A stretch of DNA of 64,000 nucleotides from assembly GCF_014642675.1 (NCBI RefSeq), contig NZ_BMIS01000002.1, positions 248,001 through 312,000 of the forward strand. The letters run 5' to 3'. The DNA is from Nesterenkonia cremea. Its GTDB lineage: Bacteria; Actinomycetota; Actinomycetes; Actinomycetales; Micrococcaceae. Both the position numbers and the translations under genes were made by a program. The notes under the pieces were generated by a model. The model worked only from the letters and a program-made list of their open reading frames with translations, made no database searches and was not told the origin of the DNA. Below are positions 10,595-21,805 of the stretch, piece by piece (position 1 is the stretch's first letter; every line of letters begins with the position of its first letter).

Positions 10595-11602
10595 GTGAAG
10601 AAATCCGTCTTCCGGGTCTCCGCCCTGGGCGGGGGCCACGGTCTCTCCGCCACCCTGAAGGCGCTGCGCATCATCGCCGCCGAACATCTGACCGCCATCG
10701 TCACCGTGGCTGACGACGGCGGCTCCTCCGGCAGGATCCGCCAGGACATGGACGTGCTGCCCCCTGGGGATCTGCGCATGGCTCTGGCCGCCCTGTGCGA
10801 TGACACCGAATGGGGCCAGACCTGGGCCCAGGTCATGCAGCACCGCTTCCGCTCCAAGGACGGGGTGACCGGCAGCCTGGACGACCACGCCATGGGAAAC
10901 CTGCTCATCGTGGCGCTCTGGGAGCTCATCGGCGACCCCGTGGACGGACTGCGCTGGGCCGGAGCTCTGCTGGGAGCCCGCGGCCAGGTGCTGCCCATGT
11001 CGCGTCAGCCGCTGACCATGTCCGGACTGGTCCACCCGCCGGCCCAGATCGGGTCCGAGGGCGGCTCGGATATCAGTGCTGAGCCTGACGCCGAACCGGT
11101 GCGCATCGACTCCCAGGTGGAGCTGGCCAGGGCCGGACGGATGGGCAGGCTCTCCGATGTCGAGATCCACCCCGCCCAGGCGGAGGCCTGCGCGGAGGCG
11201 CTCAACGCCATCGAGCTCAGCGACTGGGTGGTCTTCGGCCCCGGATCCTGGTACACCTCCGTGCTGCCACATCTGCTGCTGGAGGCGATGAGGACCGCAC
11301 TGTATGAGACAGAGGCCAAGCGATGTATCGTGATGAACCTCATCGCAGAGACCGACGAGACGGCGGGCATGTCCCCGGCGGACCATCTGCGGGTGCTGCA
11401 CCACTATGCCCCGCAGATCCGGATCGACCGGATCTTGGCCGATCCGGAGTCGGTGAAGCAGTCTGAGAGGGAGGCGTTCCAGGAGGTCGCCGCGCAGATC
11501 GGAGCGCAGGTCGTCTACCAGGAGGTCCGTTCGGCGGACCGTCCCGACGTCCATGACCCGCTCCGGCTGGCGATCGCACTGAACGAGGTGTTCAGCAGCT
11601 GA
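10595..11602 (+). CDS. yvcK: YvcK/CofD-like gluconeogenesis factor
   Basis: 335 aa. The N-terminal GGGHGLSATLKAL segment binds a UDP-sugar in YvcK proteins, followed by ADDGGSSGRIR and PPGDLR, hallmarks of the CofD/YvcK fold. YvcK (MgfK/CuvA in relatives) links cell-wall precursor supply and central carbon metabolism. GTG at 10595 has GGGAG upstream and lies 4 nt after the rapZ stop. Part of the uvrC-rapZ-yvcK-whiA string. Confidence 0.92.
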   Translation: MKKSVFRVSALGGGHGLSATLKALRIIAAEHLTAIVTVADDGGSSGRIRQDMDVLPPGDLRMALAALCDDTEWGQTWAQVMQHRFRSKDGVTGSLDDHAMGNLLIVALWELIGDPVDGLRWAGALLGARGQVLPMSRQPLTMSGLVHPPAQIGSEGGSDISAEPDAEPVRIDSQVELARAGRMGRLSDVEIHPAQAEACAEALNAIELSDWVVFGPGSWYTSVLPHLLLEAMRTALYETEAKRCIVMNLIAETDETAGMSPADHLRVLHHYAPQIRIDRILADPESVKQSEREAFQEVAAQIGAQVVYQEVRSADRPDVHDPLRLAIALNEVFSS

Positions 11603-11714
11603 CCAGGCTCTGCAGCAGCTGGAAGGAACCTGAATCAGGGCATTGAGGCCCTCATCGGGGAATCCAGTAGCATAGCGGGGCTGACACAACCGGAAGACTC
11701 AGGGGATCGATCAC

Positions 11715-12695
11715 ATGGCGCTGACCGAATCGGTCAAGGAAGAGCTCTCTCGCCAAGAGGCGGAGACCACCTCCGAGCGGAAGGCAGAGGTCTCCTCGAT
11801 GCTCCGTTTCGCCGGCGGACTGCACATCATCTCCGGGCGCATCGTCATCGAGGCAGAACTTGACCAAGCCGCCTCGGCCCGCCGCCTGCGCGCCGCCATC
11901 GCCGAGGTCTACGGACACGACAGCGAGATCATCGTGGTCTCCGGAAACGGCCTGAAGAAGGGCTCCCGCTATGTGGTCCGCGTGGTGCGCGAGGGGGAGA
12001 CCCTGGCGCGCCAGACCGGACTCCTGGACGCCCGGGGCCGCCCGGTGCGCGGCCTGCCCTCGGTCATCGTCAACGGTTCGGTGGCCGACGCCGTCGCCGT
12101 CTGGCGCGGAGCGTTCCTGGCCCACGGCTCGCTCACCGAACCCGGCCGCTCCTCCTCCCTGGAGGTCACCTGCCCCGGTCCGGAGGCCGCTCTGGCGCTG
12201 GTCGGCTCCGCCCGTCGCCTGGGCATCACCGCCAAGGCGCGCGAGGTGCGCAATGTGGACCGCGTGGTCATCCGCGACGGCGACTCCATCGCCCAGCTGC
12301 TCACCCGTATGGGCGCCCACCAGACGCTGCTGATCTGGGAGGAGCGTCGGATGCGCAAAGAGGTTCGGGCCACCGCCAACCGCCTGGCCAACTTCGACGA
12401 CGCCAACCTGCGTCGCTCGGCCCAGGCCGCTGTGGCCGCCGGTGCCCGGGTGGAGCGCGCCCTGGAGATCCTGGGGGAGGACGTCCCCGATCACCTCAAG
12501 TACGCCGGAGAGCTTCGCCTGGCCCATAAGCAGGCTTCCCTGGACGAGCTGGGCCGGCTGGCTGATCCGCCGATGACCAAGGACGCCATCGCAGGACGGA
12601 TCCGCCGCCTGTTGGCCATGGCTGATAAGAAGGCCTCTGAGCTGGAGATCCCCGGCACCGAGGCCAATGTGACTTCAGACATGCTGGAGAATTAG
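11715..12695 (+). CDS. whiA: WhiA-family DNA-binding regulator
   Basis: 326 aa, near full family length. It has an N-terminal LAGLIDADG-like half (KEELSRQE start, [10 protein letters not shown]) and a C-terminal helix-turn-helix half ([32 protein letters not shown]). WhiA controls sporulation septation in Streptomyces and affects division or chromosome segregation in others. ATG at 11715 has AGGGGAT about 9 nt upstream. The 112-bp gap after yvcK (11603-11714) may hold a separate promoter (TAGCAT at about 11668), but I see no strong terminator there. Confidence 0.94.
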   Translation: MALTESVKEELSRQEAETTSERKAEVSSMLRFAGGLHIISGRIVIEAELDQAASARRLRAAIAEVYGHDSEIIVVSGNGLKKGSRYVVRVVREGETLARQTGLLDARGRPVRGLPSVIVNGSVADAVAVWRGAFLAHGSLTEPGRSSSLEVTCPGPEAALALVGSARRLGITAKAREVRNVDRVVIRDGDSIAQLLTRMGAHQTLLIWEERRMRKEVRATANRLANFDDANLRRSAQAAVAAGARVERALEILGEDVPDHLKYAGELRLAHKQASLDELGRLADPPMTKDAIAGRIRRLLAMADKKASELEIPGTEANVTSDMLEN

Positions 12696-12779
12696 TCACC
12701 CCTAAAATCTCCTTTCCCGTTCGGGATTTCCTCCCTGGGTGAACACCTCGTTCATAGTGCGTAGTGCTCTTTCTGCCTG

Positions 12780-12796
12780 ATGCCTATCGGCATAGG
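12780..12796. promoter_or_regulatory. Overlapping inverted repeats at the sodA promoter
   Basis: ATGCC-TATC-GGCAT (12780-12793) and CCTAT-CGGC-ATAGG (12783-12796) overlap. They cover a possible -10 (TAGGAT, 12793-12798) about 35 bp before the sodA start. This is a plausible operator; the regulator is unknown. Confidence 0.35.
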
Positions 12797-12832
12797 ATGA
12801 GGGGCGGAACCCATCTCATAAGGAGGAAGATC

Positions 12833-13456
12833 ATGGCTGAGTACACCCTTCCGGAACTCGACTACGACTATGGCGCTCTGGAGCCCCACATCTCGGGCCG
12901 CATCATGGAGCTGCACCACTCCAAGCACCACAACACCTACGTGGGCGGCGCGAACACCGCGCTGGAGAAGCTGGCCGAGGCTCGCGAGAAGGAGGACTAC
13001 GCCTCCACTCCGCTGCTGCTGAAGAATCTGCAGTTCAACCTGGGTGGTCACACCAACCACTCCATCTTCTGGAAGAACCTGACCCCCAACGGTCAGGGCC
13101 GTCCCGAGGGCGAGCTGGCCGCAGCCATCGATGAGTACTTCGGCTCCTTCGAGAAGTTCCAGGCCCAGTTCACCCAGGCCGCACTGACCATCCAGGGCTC
13201 GGGCTGGGCGATCCTCGCCTACGAGCCCATCGGCGGCAACCTGGTGATCGAGCAGTTCTACGACCAGCAGAACGGCGTGCCGGTGGCCACCACCCCGCTG
13301 CTGATGCTGGACATGTGGGAGCACGCCTTCTACCTGGACTATCAGAACGTGAAGCCGGACTACGTGAAGGCCTTCTGGAACATCGTCAACTGGGACGACG
13401 TCGCCTCCCGCTTCGACTCGGCTCGGTCCGGCGCGGCCAAGCTGGTCACGCCCTGA
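12833..13456 (+). CDS. sodA: Superoxide dismutase (Fe/Mn type)
   Basis: 207 aa. Metal ligands are seen in family context: His in MELHHSKHH, His in NHSIFW, and Asp/His in [11 protein letters not shown]. It converts superoxide to oxygen and hydrogen peroxide in the cytoplasm. ATG at 12833 has AAGGAGGA 7 nt upstream, a strong site. It sits between whiA and gap, where many actinobacteria have whiA directly next to gap. The overlapping inverted repeats at 12780-12796 suggest dedicated control. Mn versus Fe use cannot be decided by eye. Confidence 0.97.
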   Translation: MAEYTLPELDYDYGALEPHISGRIMELHHSKHHNTYVGGANTALEKLAEAREKEDYASTPLLLKNLQFNLGGHTNHSIFWKNLTPNGQGRPEGELAAAIDEYFGSFEKFQAQFTQAALTIQGSGWAILAYEPIGGNLVIEQFYDQQNGVPVATTPLLMLDMWEHAFYLDYQNVKPDYVKAFWNIVNWDDVASRFDSARSGAAKLVTP

Positions 13457-13513
13457 TCGACGTGACAGAATAGTCTGCGATAAATAAAAACTGCGTTCTA
13501 CAGGCAACCTGAG

Positions 13514-13528
13514 AACAACGATGTTGTT
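13514..13528. promoter_or_regulatory. Perfect inverted repeat upstream of gap
   Basis: AACAAC-GAT-GTTGTT, arms of 6 with a 3-bp centre, 77 bp before the gap start. It is likely a protein-binding site. It shares the ACAACG core with a palindrome at the tkt promoter (29452-29465). Confidence 0.4.
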
Positions 13529-13538
13529 GGGGGTCAGT

Positions 13539-13568
13539 GGGATCGGCTTTGGCCGTCCTGCTGATCCC
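13539..13568 (+). promoter_or_regulatory. Hairpin in the presumed 5' leader of gap
   Basis: GGGATCGGC (13539-13547) pairs with GCTGATCCC (13560-13568), one G-U pair, with a 12-nt loop. It lies between the AACAAC repeat and the gap ribosome site, so it would be in the mRNA leader and could affect stability or translation. Confidence 0.35.
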
Positions 13569-13583
13569 CAACGCATGTCTTGA

Positions 13584-14612
<1,029 letters not shown>

Positions 14613-14652
14613 GCACGCTGACCACCGCGCCTGCGACGGCGTGATCCAGTGG

Positions 14653-14690
14653 GGTGTCCCGGGCTCCGGCCCGGGGCACCTCTTCTGTCT
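14653..14690 (+). terminator. Rho-independent terminator after gap
   Basis: A 12-bp stem (14653-14664 with 14669-14680, one G-U pair) closes a TCCG tetraloop and is followed by the T-rich TCTTCTGTCT. It separates gap from pgk. Confidence 0.75.
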
Positions 14691-14702
14691 GACGACGATT
14701 GG

Positions 14703-14708
14703 TAACCT
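14703..14708 (+). promoter_or_regulatory. -10 box of a probable leaderless promoter for pgk
   Basis: TAACCT stands 6 nt before the pgk ATG (14715), downstream of the gap terminator. No ribosome-binding site is present. Confidence 0.45.
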
Positions 14709-14714
14709 GATCCC

Positions 14715-15956
<1,242 letters not shown>

Positions 15957-15979
15957 ACACCACGGAAGGACATCCTGAT

Positions 15980-16795
15980 ATGACCACCCAGAAGGACGGG
16001 AAATTCGTCCGTCGCCCGCTGATCGCCGGCAACTGGAAGATGAACATGGACCACATGCAGGCCATCGCGCTGGTCCAGAAGCTGGCATGGACCCTGGACG
16101 ACGCCGGTCATGACTACGAGCGCGTGCAGGTCTCTGTGTTCCCGCCGTTCACCGATCTGCGCGGAGTCCAGACGCTGGTCGCCGGAGATAAGCTGGGCAT
16201 CGACTACGGAGCCCAGGACCTCTCGGACCAGGACTCCGGCGCCTACACCGGAGACATCTCCGGGCAGTTCCTGAACAAGCTCGGCTGCAGCCAGGTGCTG
16301 ATCGGCCACTCGGAGCGCCGCGAGATCCACGGTGAGAGCGATGAGCTGCTGAACTCCAAGATCCGTGCGGCCCTGCGCCACAGTCTGGCCCCCATGCTCT
16401 GCGTGGGCGAGGGCCTGGAGGTCCGCGAGTCCGGCCAGCACATCGAGCATACGCTGGCCCAGCTTGCGGAGGCGCTCAAGGGTCTCTCCGCCGAGGAGCT
16501 CTCCGAGCTGATCGTGGCCTATGAGCCCGTCTGGGCCATCGGCACCGGCAAGGTGGCCGGCCCGGAGGACGCCCAGGAGATGTCCGCGGCCATCCGCGCC
16601 AAGCTGGCAGAGCTCTACTCCCAGGAGTTCGCAGACAGCATCCGCATCCTCTACGGCGGCTCGGTCAAGGCCAAGAACGTCGCCTCCATCCTCAAGGGTG
16701 CCGATGTGGACGGCGCCCTGGTGGGCGGCGCGAGCCTGGAGGCCGAAGAGTTCGCCAACATCGTCTCCTTCGAGAAGCATCTCGTCACGGAGTGA
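15980..16795 (+). CDS. tpiA: Triose-phosphate isomerase
   Basis: 271 aa. Seen: AGNWKMN with the catalytic Lys, IGHSERR with the catalytic His, [11 protein letters not shown] with the catalytic Glu, and the phosphate-binding YGGSVK. It interconverts dihydroxyacetone phosphate and glyceraldehyde 3-phosphate. It has a short N-terminal extension ([12 protein letters not shown]), usual in actinobacteria. ATG at 15980 has GGAAGGA about 9 nt upstream. Co-transcribed with pgk. Confidence 0.98.
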   Translation: MTTQKDGKFVRRPLIAGNWKMNMDHMQAIALVQKLAWTLDDAGHDYERVQVSVFPPFTDLRGVQTLVAGDKLGIDYGAQDLSDQDSGAYTGDISGQFLNKLGCSQVLIGHSERREIHGESDELLNSKIRAALRHSLAPMLCVGEGLEVRESGQHIEHTLAQLAEALKGLSAEELSELIVAYEPVWAIGTGKVAGPEDAQEMSAAIRAKLAELYSQEFADSIRILYGGSVKAKNVASILKGADVDGALVGGASLEAEEFANIVSFEKHLVTE

Positions 16796-16815
16796 GTCCA
16801 GGTGATGCCGGGATG

Positions 16816-16838
16816 ACGCCTCGTCCTCAGCGAGGCGT
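16816..16838 (+). other. Hairpin between tpiA and secG
   Basis: ACGCCTCG (16816-16823) pairs with CGAGGCGT (16831-16838) around a 7-nt loop. Only TATCC follows, not a T-run, so this is at best a weak terminator or a message-stability element. Confidence 0.4.
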
Positions 16839-16886
16839 TATCCTGGTAGCTGGTACTTTTCCCGCTAGTCGTCACGAAAGGTCGCT

Positions 16887-17132
16887 GTGACCGCACTGTC
16901 CCTCGCTCTCCAGGTCACCCTGGCCCTGATCAGCCTGCTGCTGATTCTGCTGATCCTCCTGCACAAGGGTCGCGGCGGCGGCATGTCCGATATGTTCGGC
17001 GGCGGCGTGACCTCCTCACTGGGATCCTCCGGTGTGGCCGAGCGGAACCTGAACCGACTCACCATCACCTTGGGGATCCTCTGGGGCCTGATCGTGGTCA
17101 CCCTGGGTCTGCTCATCCAGGTCACCGCCTGA
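16887..17132 (+). CDS. secG: Preprotein translocase subunit SecG
   Basis: 81 aa with two hydrophobic segments (about residues 8-27 and 58-78) joined by the GRGGGMSDMFGGG loop, the normal SecG layout. It assists SecYE in protein export across the membrane. GTG at 16887 has CGAAAGG 6 nt upstream. The pgk-tpiA-secG order is standard for actinobacteria. Its last 117 bp overlap, antisense, the 3' end of the convergent ABC ATPase gene. Confidence 0.93.
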   Translation: MTALSLALQVTLALISLLLILLILLHKGRGGGMSDMFGGGVTSSLGSSGVAERNLNRLTITLGILWGLIVVTLGLLIQVTA

Positions 17133-18206
17133 GAAGAACACTCCACCGTTCACCTCCGCCCGCACCCGCTCACCGGGTGCCGGACGCCATCCCACCGTCT
17201 CGCCGCGCAGCCGTCTGCCTGCCCAGCTGACCTCCACGTCATGGGCGTGCCGGCCGTAGAGGCTCGAGACCACCTCCGCCTCAGCCCCCTGAGCATCATC
17301 GCCCTCGGCAGGGGAGAGGATCACATGATGCGGGGCCACTGCCAGCACTCCGGCGCGTGATCCGCCGGAATCTGCCGCTGATCCGTCGTCCTGCGGCTGA
17401 GAGATGCTCTCCCGCGGCACCTGAAGCTTCATCTCTGCACAGCGGAACCCTTCGGCTCTCAGCTCCCCGTGGAGCAGCGCCGCGTCCTGCAGGAACTGGG
17501 CCACGAAGCCCGTGGCCGGCCGCTCCATCAGCTCATCCGGGCATCCGATCTGCTGGATGCGCCCCTGGTCCAGCACCACGATCCGGTCCGCCACCGCCAG
17601 GGCCTCCGACCGGTCGTGGGTGACGTGAAGGACCGTGAGCCCCAGCCGTCTGGACATGGACTGCAGCTGCGCCCGCAGGGAGGCGCGCAGCGGCTCATCC
17701 AGCGCGGAGAGAGCCTCATCCAGCAGCAGCACACGCGGTTCATGGATGATGGCCCGTGCAAGAGCCACCCGCTGCCGCTGTCCGCCTGAGAGCTGGTCAG
17801 GACGCCGGCCGGCCATCCCGGCCAGGCCCACCATCTCCAGCGCCTCCTCCACCCGGCGACGGCGATCGCCGCCGCGGATCCCGGCCAGACGCAGCGGGTA
17901 TCCGATGTTCTCGCCCACCTTCATATGCGGCCACAGGGCGTGCTGCTGGAAGACCATGCCCAGGCCGCGGTGCTCCACCGCCGTGCTGTGCTCGGAAGAG
18001 GACACCACCTGCTCGTCGATGCTGATCCGCCCGCGGCTCGGAGCGGTGAAACCGGCCAGGCTGCGCAGCAGCGTGGTCTTGCCGGAGCCCGAGGGCCCCA
18101 CCAGGGCGATGATCTCCCCGTCGGCGATGTGCAGGATCACTGCGTCCAAGGCCCGGTGGCCGTCCTCGAAGACCACGTCCACGGCATCGAAACGGACTGA
18201 ACTCAT
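17016..18206 (-). CDS. ABC importer ATPase (PotA/FbpC-like) with an extended C-terminus
   Basis: 396 aa. Walker A GPSGSGKTT near residue 37, Q-loop VFQQHALWPH, signature LSGGQRQR near 140, Walker B LLLDEALSALD, H-loop HVTHDRSEA. A TOBE-like domain follows (about residues 250-360). Codons for about the last 38 residues are the complement of secG, and they are hydrophilic (GGDLDEQTQG...). The original stop near 17132 may have been lost. The ATPase drives the importer encoded by the next two entries; permease and ATPase genes are 13 nt apart. Substrate unknown. Confidence 0.87.
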   Translation of the reverse strand: MSSVRFDAVDVVFEDGHRALDAVILHIADGEIIALVGPSGSGKTTLLRSLAGFTAPSRGRISIDEQVVSSSEHSTAVEHRGLGMVFQQHALWPHMKVGENIGYPLRLAGIRGGDRRRRVEEALEMVGLAGMAGRRPDQLSGGQRQRVALARAIIHEPRVLLLDEALSALDEPLRASLRAQLQSMSRRLGLTVLHVTHDRSEALAVADRIVVLDQGRIQQIGCPDELMERPATGFVAQFLQDAALLHGELRAEGFRCAEMKLQVPRESISQPQDDGSAADSGGSRAGVLAVAPHHVILSPAEGDDAQGAEAEVVSSLYGRHAHDVEVSWAGRRLRGETVGWRPAPGERVRAEVNGGVFFSGGDLDEQTQGDHDQAPEDPQGDGESVQVPLGHTGGSQ

Positions 18207-18219
18207 CCTGGGGTTCCTC

Positions 18220-19860
18220 TCATCGGGTATGCAGACGGCGGGTGATCAGCCCCATGCCCAGCAGCCCTGCCACGGTGACCAGCACCGAGAGGGCGGCGGC
18301 GGAGCCGTAGGAGCCGGCCTGCTGCAGGTTGAAGATGGCCACGCCCAGGGTCTGGGCGTTCGGGGCCAGGAGCAGGGCGGAGATGGTCAGCTCGCGCACG
18401 GCGGTCAGCAGCACCAGCAGTGCGCCGGCCGCTGCCGCGGGCAGGGCAAGCCGCACGGAGACGTCGCTGAAGGCGCGCAGCGCAGAGGCACCGCTGACCC
18501 GCGCGGCCTCCTCCAGGGCGGGGGAGGTGGAGCGCAGCGGCGCCTCGATGGCCTGCACCACCAGCGCCAGGAAGGACATGACATAGGCCCAGAGGATCAG
18601 CCAAGGGCTGTTGTAGAGGCCCAGATGCGGGGCCAGGAGCAGCCAGCCCACAGCCACGATCAGTCCGGGCACCGCCAGCGGCAGCAGGGAGACCTTGCGC
18701 AGCAGGCTGCGTCCGGGCAGCGAGGTCCGGGTCATCACTGTGCCGATGGCCAGCCCCACGACGCCGGTGATCAGCGCGGCACCCAGCGCCAGGCTCAGGC
18801 TCAGCTGCGTGCCCTCAGCCGCCCAGGGGCTCTCCAACACTGAGCTGAAGTTGCCCAGGCTCAGGTTTTCCCAGCTCAGCTCCATGCCTGGCGCCGGCAG
18901 CAGCGCCTGGATGAGCAGAGCGCTCAGCGGCAGGGCGGTGATGCCCAGCACCGCGGCCCAGGTGGTCCCGCCCAGCAGCCAGGGCCGCTTCAGCGCCAGC
19001 GGCGCAGCGCGGGAGACCGAGGGCTCCAGGGCATAGGAAGCCCGGGAGAAGCGCCGGATCAGAAGCATGCCTGCGGCCACCATGAGCAGCAGCACGACGC
19101 CGACGCAGGCCGCCAGCTCCACCGAGTTGTCCACGGTGCCTGAGCGCACGAAGCGGTAGGCGATGGTGGCCAGCGTCTCGTAGCGCTCGGGTGCGCCCAC
19201 CAGGGCGGGGATGCCGAAGTCGGCGAGGTTGGAGACGGTGACCAGCACGAAGGAGGAGATCAGAGCCGGTCGCAGCAGCGGCAGGGTGATGTGGGCCAGT
19301 GCGCGCCGGGACCCGGCTCCGGAGGCTCGGGCTGCCTCCTCCAGCTCGGCAGGGATCCTCGCCAACGCCGCGGTCAGCAGCAGATAGGCGATGGGGTAGG
19401 CGTGCAGAGCCAGCAGCAGGATCACCCCGTCCCCGCCGTAGATGCTCCACAGCGGGCGCCCGATGAGGCCCTCGGCGGCGCTGTTGATCATCCCGGAGGG
19501 GCCGAAGAGACCGATCCAGCTGATCGCCCCGATGAAGGGCGGGATCAGCAGGGGACTCAGCGCCAGGATGCGCAGCGTCGCGCGGCCGGGCAGCCGGGTG
19601 TGCTCGATGACCAGTACCAGCCCCAGGGCGATCAGCACGGCGAGGGCTCCGGAGAGGACAGCGGAGCTGAGGCTGTTCCAGGCTGCCGCCGCGACCTCCG
19701 GCTCGGCGAGCTCCTCCAACCGTCCGCTGGCCAGACCGTAGAGGGCGACGGTGCCCAGCGGCACCAGCACCACGGTCAGGCAGAAGAGCCACAGGCCGGC
19801 GTTGATCAGGCCCAGTGCGGGCAGCGCCCGCTCAGCCTCCCACAGTCGAGTCGAAGGCAT
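18220..19860 (-). CDS. ABC importer permease, two fused transmembrane halves (FbpB/ThiP-like)
   Basis: 546 aa. Two inner-membrane permease domains sit in one chain, each with an EAA loop: EEAARASGAG near residue 192 and EEAARVSGAS near 448, about 12 membrane spans in all. This fused form is typical of iron(III), thiamine and phosphonate importers. ATG at 19860 starts inside the last 29 bp of the binding-protein gene, indicating coupling. The gene ends 13 nt before the ATPase. Confidence 0.87.
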   Translation of the reverse strand: MPSTRLWEAERALPALGLINAGLWLFCLTVVLVPLGTVALYGLASGRLEELAEPEVAAAAWNSLSSAVLSGALAVLIALGLVLVIEHTRLPGRATLRILALSPLLIPPFIGAISWIGLFGPSGMINSAAEGLIGRPLWSIYGGDGVILLLALHAYPIAYLLLTAALARIPAELEEAARASGAGSRRALAHITLPLLRPALISSFVLVTVSNLADFGIPALVGAPERYETLATIAYRFVRSGTVDNSVELAACVGVVLLLMVAAGMLLIRRFSRASYALEPSVSRAAPLALKRPWLLGGTTWAAVLGITALPLSALLIQALLPAPGMELSWENLSLGNFSSVLESPWAAEGTQLSLSLALGAALITGVVGLAIGTVMTRTSLPGRSLLRKVSLLPLAVPGLIVAVGWLLLAPHLGLYNSPWLILWAYVMSFLALVVQAIEAPLRSTSPALEEAARVSGASALRAFSDVSVRLALPAAAAGALLVLLTAVRELTISALLLAPNAQTLGVAIFNLQQAGSYGSAAALSVLVTVAGLLGMGLITRRLHTR

Positions 19861-20842
19861 CCAGCGCCTCGCCCTGGACCTCGGTGATCTCGGAGAGGCC
19901 CTCCTCCATGAAGCTGATCTCATCCAGCCTCGGGGCGCCCTCAGGGGTTCCCGCATCCTCGCGGACGGGCAGGTAGTTCTGCTCCACGGCATACTCCTGG
20001 CCGCGCTGGCTGATCACATAGTCAACGAAGGCCTGGGCCGCCTCGGCCTCCTCCGTGGCCTCGAAGATCCCGATGGGCTGGTAGATGTAGGGGACACCCT
20101 CCTCGGGATACGAGACCGCCGCAGGGGAGCCGGCGTCGTGCAGATCACGCATCATGAAGTCCACCACGACGCCCACCGGCTGGCTGCCCTCGGCCACCGA
20201 CTGGCCAACCGGTCCGTTGGACTCGGCGATCACGGGGGAGTTGCCCCCGAGGTCTGCGAACCAGTCCTCGCCCAGATCGTCCTGGAGGTACCAGACTGCG
20301 GCATTGAAGGCGGCGGCACCGGAGACGGCCGGATCCGGCAGGGTGATCTGACCGTCGTACTCCGCTTCGGTGAGCTCCTGCCAAGAGGCCGGGGCGGCGT
20401 CGTACTCTGCGGTGTTGTAGGCGATGACGGTGGGGATGATTCGGGTGCCCACATACTGGCCCTCGGGGTCCTGCCACTGGTCGGGGACGGCGTCGAGCTC
20501 CTCGGAGTCCAGTTCCATGAGCAGGCCGTCCTCCTTGAACCCTTCGAAGGTGGGAGCATCGGCGGCCAGGAAGACATCGGCGCCGGGATCTCCGGCGTTC
20601 AGGTCTGTCTCCAGGCGGGCCGTCAGATCACCGGTGCCCGCACGGAAGACCTCTACCTCGATATCGGGCTCCACCTGGGCGAAGTCGGCCAGAAGCTCGT
20701 CGATCTTCTCCTGAGGCTCGGAGGTGTAGAGCGTGATCGTGGTGGCCCCAGAGCCGTCGTCGCCGGTGCCGCAGGCGCTCAGCAGCAGCCCCGCCAGAGC
20801 GGTGGTCCCCAGTGCGGCCCGACGTCGTAGAGTCTGTGTCAT
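19832..20842 (-). CDS. ABC importer lipoprotein, family 1 solute-binding protein
   Basis: 336 aa. Signal peptide with lipobox LSAC (Cys24), then a Fe3+/phosphonate-type solute-binding fold (TITLYTSEPQE start, AGDPGADVFLAAD, FVDYVISQRGQEYAVEQNYLPVR). It would be anchored outside the membrane to bring ligand to the permease. I see no adjacent tyrosine pair as used by many FbpA iron binders and no DtxR/IdeR box upstream. The iron label is therefore uncertain; a phosphonate or polyamine-like ligand is possible. It is 114 bp downstream of pgl. Confidence 0.82.
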   Translation of the reverse strand: MTQTLRRRAALGTTALAGLLLSACGTGDDGSGATTITLYTSEPQEKIDELLADFAQVEPDIEVEVFRAGTGDLTARLETDLNAGDPGADVFLAADAPTFEGFKEDGLLMELDSEELDAVPDQWQDPEGQYVGTRIIPTVIAYNTAEYDAAPASWQELTEAEYDGQITLPDPAVSGAAAFNAAVWYLQDDLGEDWFADLGGNSPVIAESNGPVGQSVAEGSQPVGVVVDFMMRDLHDAGSPAAVSYPEEGVPYIYQPIGIFEATEEAEAAQAFVDYVISQRGQEYAVEQNYLPVREDAGTPEGAPRLDEISFMEEGLSEITEVQGEALDAFDSTVGG

Positions 20843-20863
20843 AGTCCCTCTTCATCCGGTGGA

Positions 20864-20875
20864 GCGCGTACGCGC
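20864..20875. promoter_or_regulatory. 12-bp perfect palindrome before the ABC importer genes
   Basis: GCGCGTACGCGC, 22 bp before the binding-protein start. A second palindrome CTGCTC-A-GAGCAG lies at 20890-20902. Either could be an operator; neither matches an IdeR or Zur box I know. Confidence 0.3.
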
Positions 20876-20956
20876 AGTGCCGATCAATTCTGCTCAGAGC
20901 AGGTGAACCGCAGATGACCGGCAGGCGAGACCGGGCTGAGGAGGGGATGAACTCGT

Positions 20957-21754
20957 TCAGAGCTTCGAGGCGGCGGGTTTGTCCAGATGCCAGATGGTCT
21001 CGGCCGAGCCGCGGGCGTTCTTGGCCGGGATCTGCTCCACAGCGGTCTCCTGGCGGAAGGCCAGGCCGGCGGCCTCAGCCTTGTCCTCGCCGGACACCAC
21101 GGTCCACACACGCTCGGCGGAGTGGATGGCGTCGAAGGTCAGCGAGACCCGCGGCGGCGGAGGCTTGGGGGAGTCCTCCTCGCCCACTGTGGTGCGTCCG
21201 GTGACCTCCAGGGACTCTTTGCCGGGGAAGAGGCTGGCGATATGGCCGTCGGGCCCCACGCCCAGCAGGATCACGGCGAAGCGCGGCAGGGCCAGACCGG
21301 AGCGACCGCCCTCCTCGGCGTGGGCTGCCAGCTGCTCGGCATACATCTCAGCGCCCACCTGAGGGCTCGCGGCCTCTTCGGAGCTGGGCATGGGGTGCAG
21401 GTTCTCCTCCGGCAAACCGTGTTCGGAGACCAGGGCGTCGGTCAGCGCATCGGCGGCCTGCTTGGCATTGCGCTCACCGTCCTGGGTGGGGAGCAGGCGC
21501 TCATCGCCCCACCAGAAGTGGACCTTGGCCCAGTCCGGCTTCTCAGCACCGGGGGTCCCGGCCAGCTGGCGAAGGTGCTCCAGCACGGCGATGCCGGCTC
21601 CGCCGCCGGTCAGCGCGGCATGGGCCACGCCGTAGGTGTGGATCTCGTCGACCAGCACGGCCAGCAGCCGCTCGGCCACAGTGCGGACCACAGTGTCCTT
21701 GTCCGAGTAGATCTCTGTGCGCGGAGCTGCGGCAGAGGTGTTCAGTGCTGGCAT
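20957..21754 (-). CDS. pgl: 6-phosphogluconolactonase
   Basis: 265 aa. Seen: LTGGGAG near residue 49, VHFWWGDER near 80 and GVGPDGHIASLFP near 167. It hydrolyses 6-phosphogluconolactone, second step of the oxidative pentose phosphate pathway. Sixth gene of the minus-strand cluster tkt-tal-pgi-zwf-opcA-pgl, 51 bp after opcA. Confidence 0.95.
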   Translation of the reverse strand: MPALNTSAAAPRTEIYSDKDTVVRTVAERLLAVLVDEIHTYGVAHAALTGGGAGIAVLEHLRQLAGTPGAEKPDWAKVHFWWGDERLLPTQDGERNAKQAADALTDALVSEHGLPEENLHPMPSSEEAASPQVGAEMYAEQLAAHAEEGGRSGLALPRFAVILLGVGPDGHIASLFPGKESLEVTGRTTVGEEDSPKPPPPRVSLTFDAIHSAERVWTVVSGEDKAEAAGLAFRQETAVEQIPAKNARGSAETIWHLDKPAASKL

Positions 21755-21805
21755 GGCGGCGCCCTTCGTGTCGGAGGTCGGGGATCGGGTCTGGTGGGAC
21801 GGGGT

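Noticed and set aside
17016..18206. Frameshift in the ABC ATPase explaining its extra tail
   Set aside because: The reading frame is intact through the Walker, signature and TOBE-like regions; a lost stop codon explains the tail without a shift.
20843..20956. Possible IdeR/DtxR iron box before the binding-protein gene
   Set aside because: I looked for a TTAGG-CCTAA-type repeat and found none, so an iron-regulated label is not supported.
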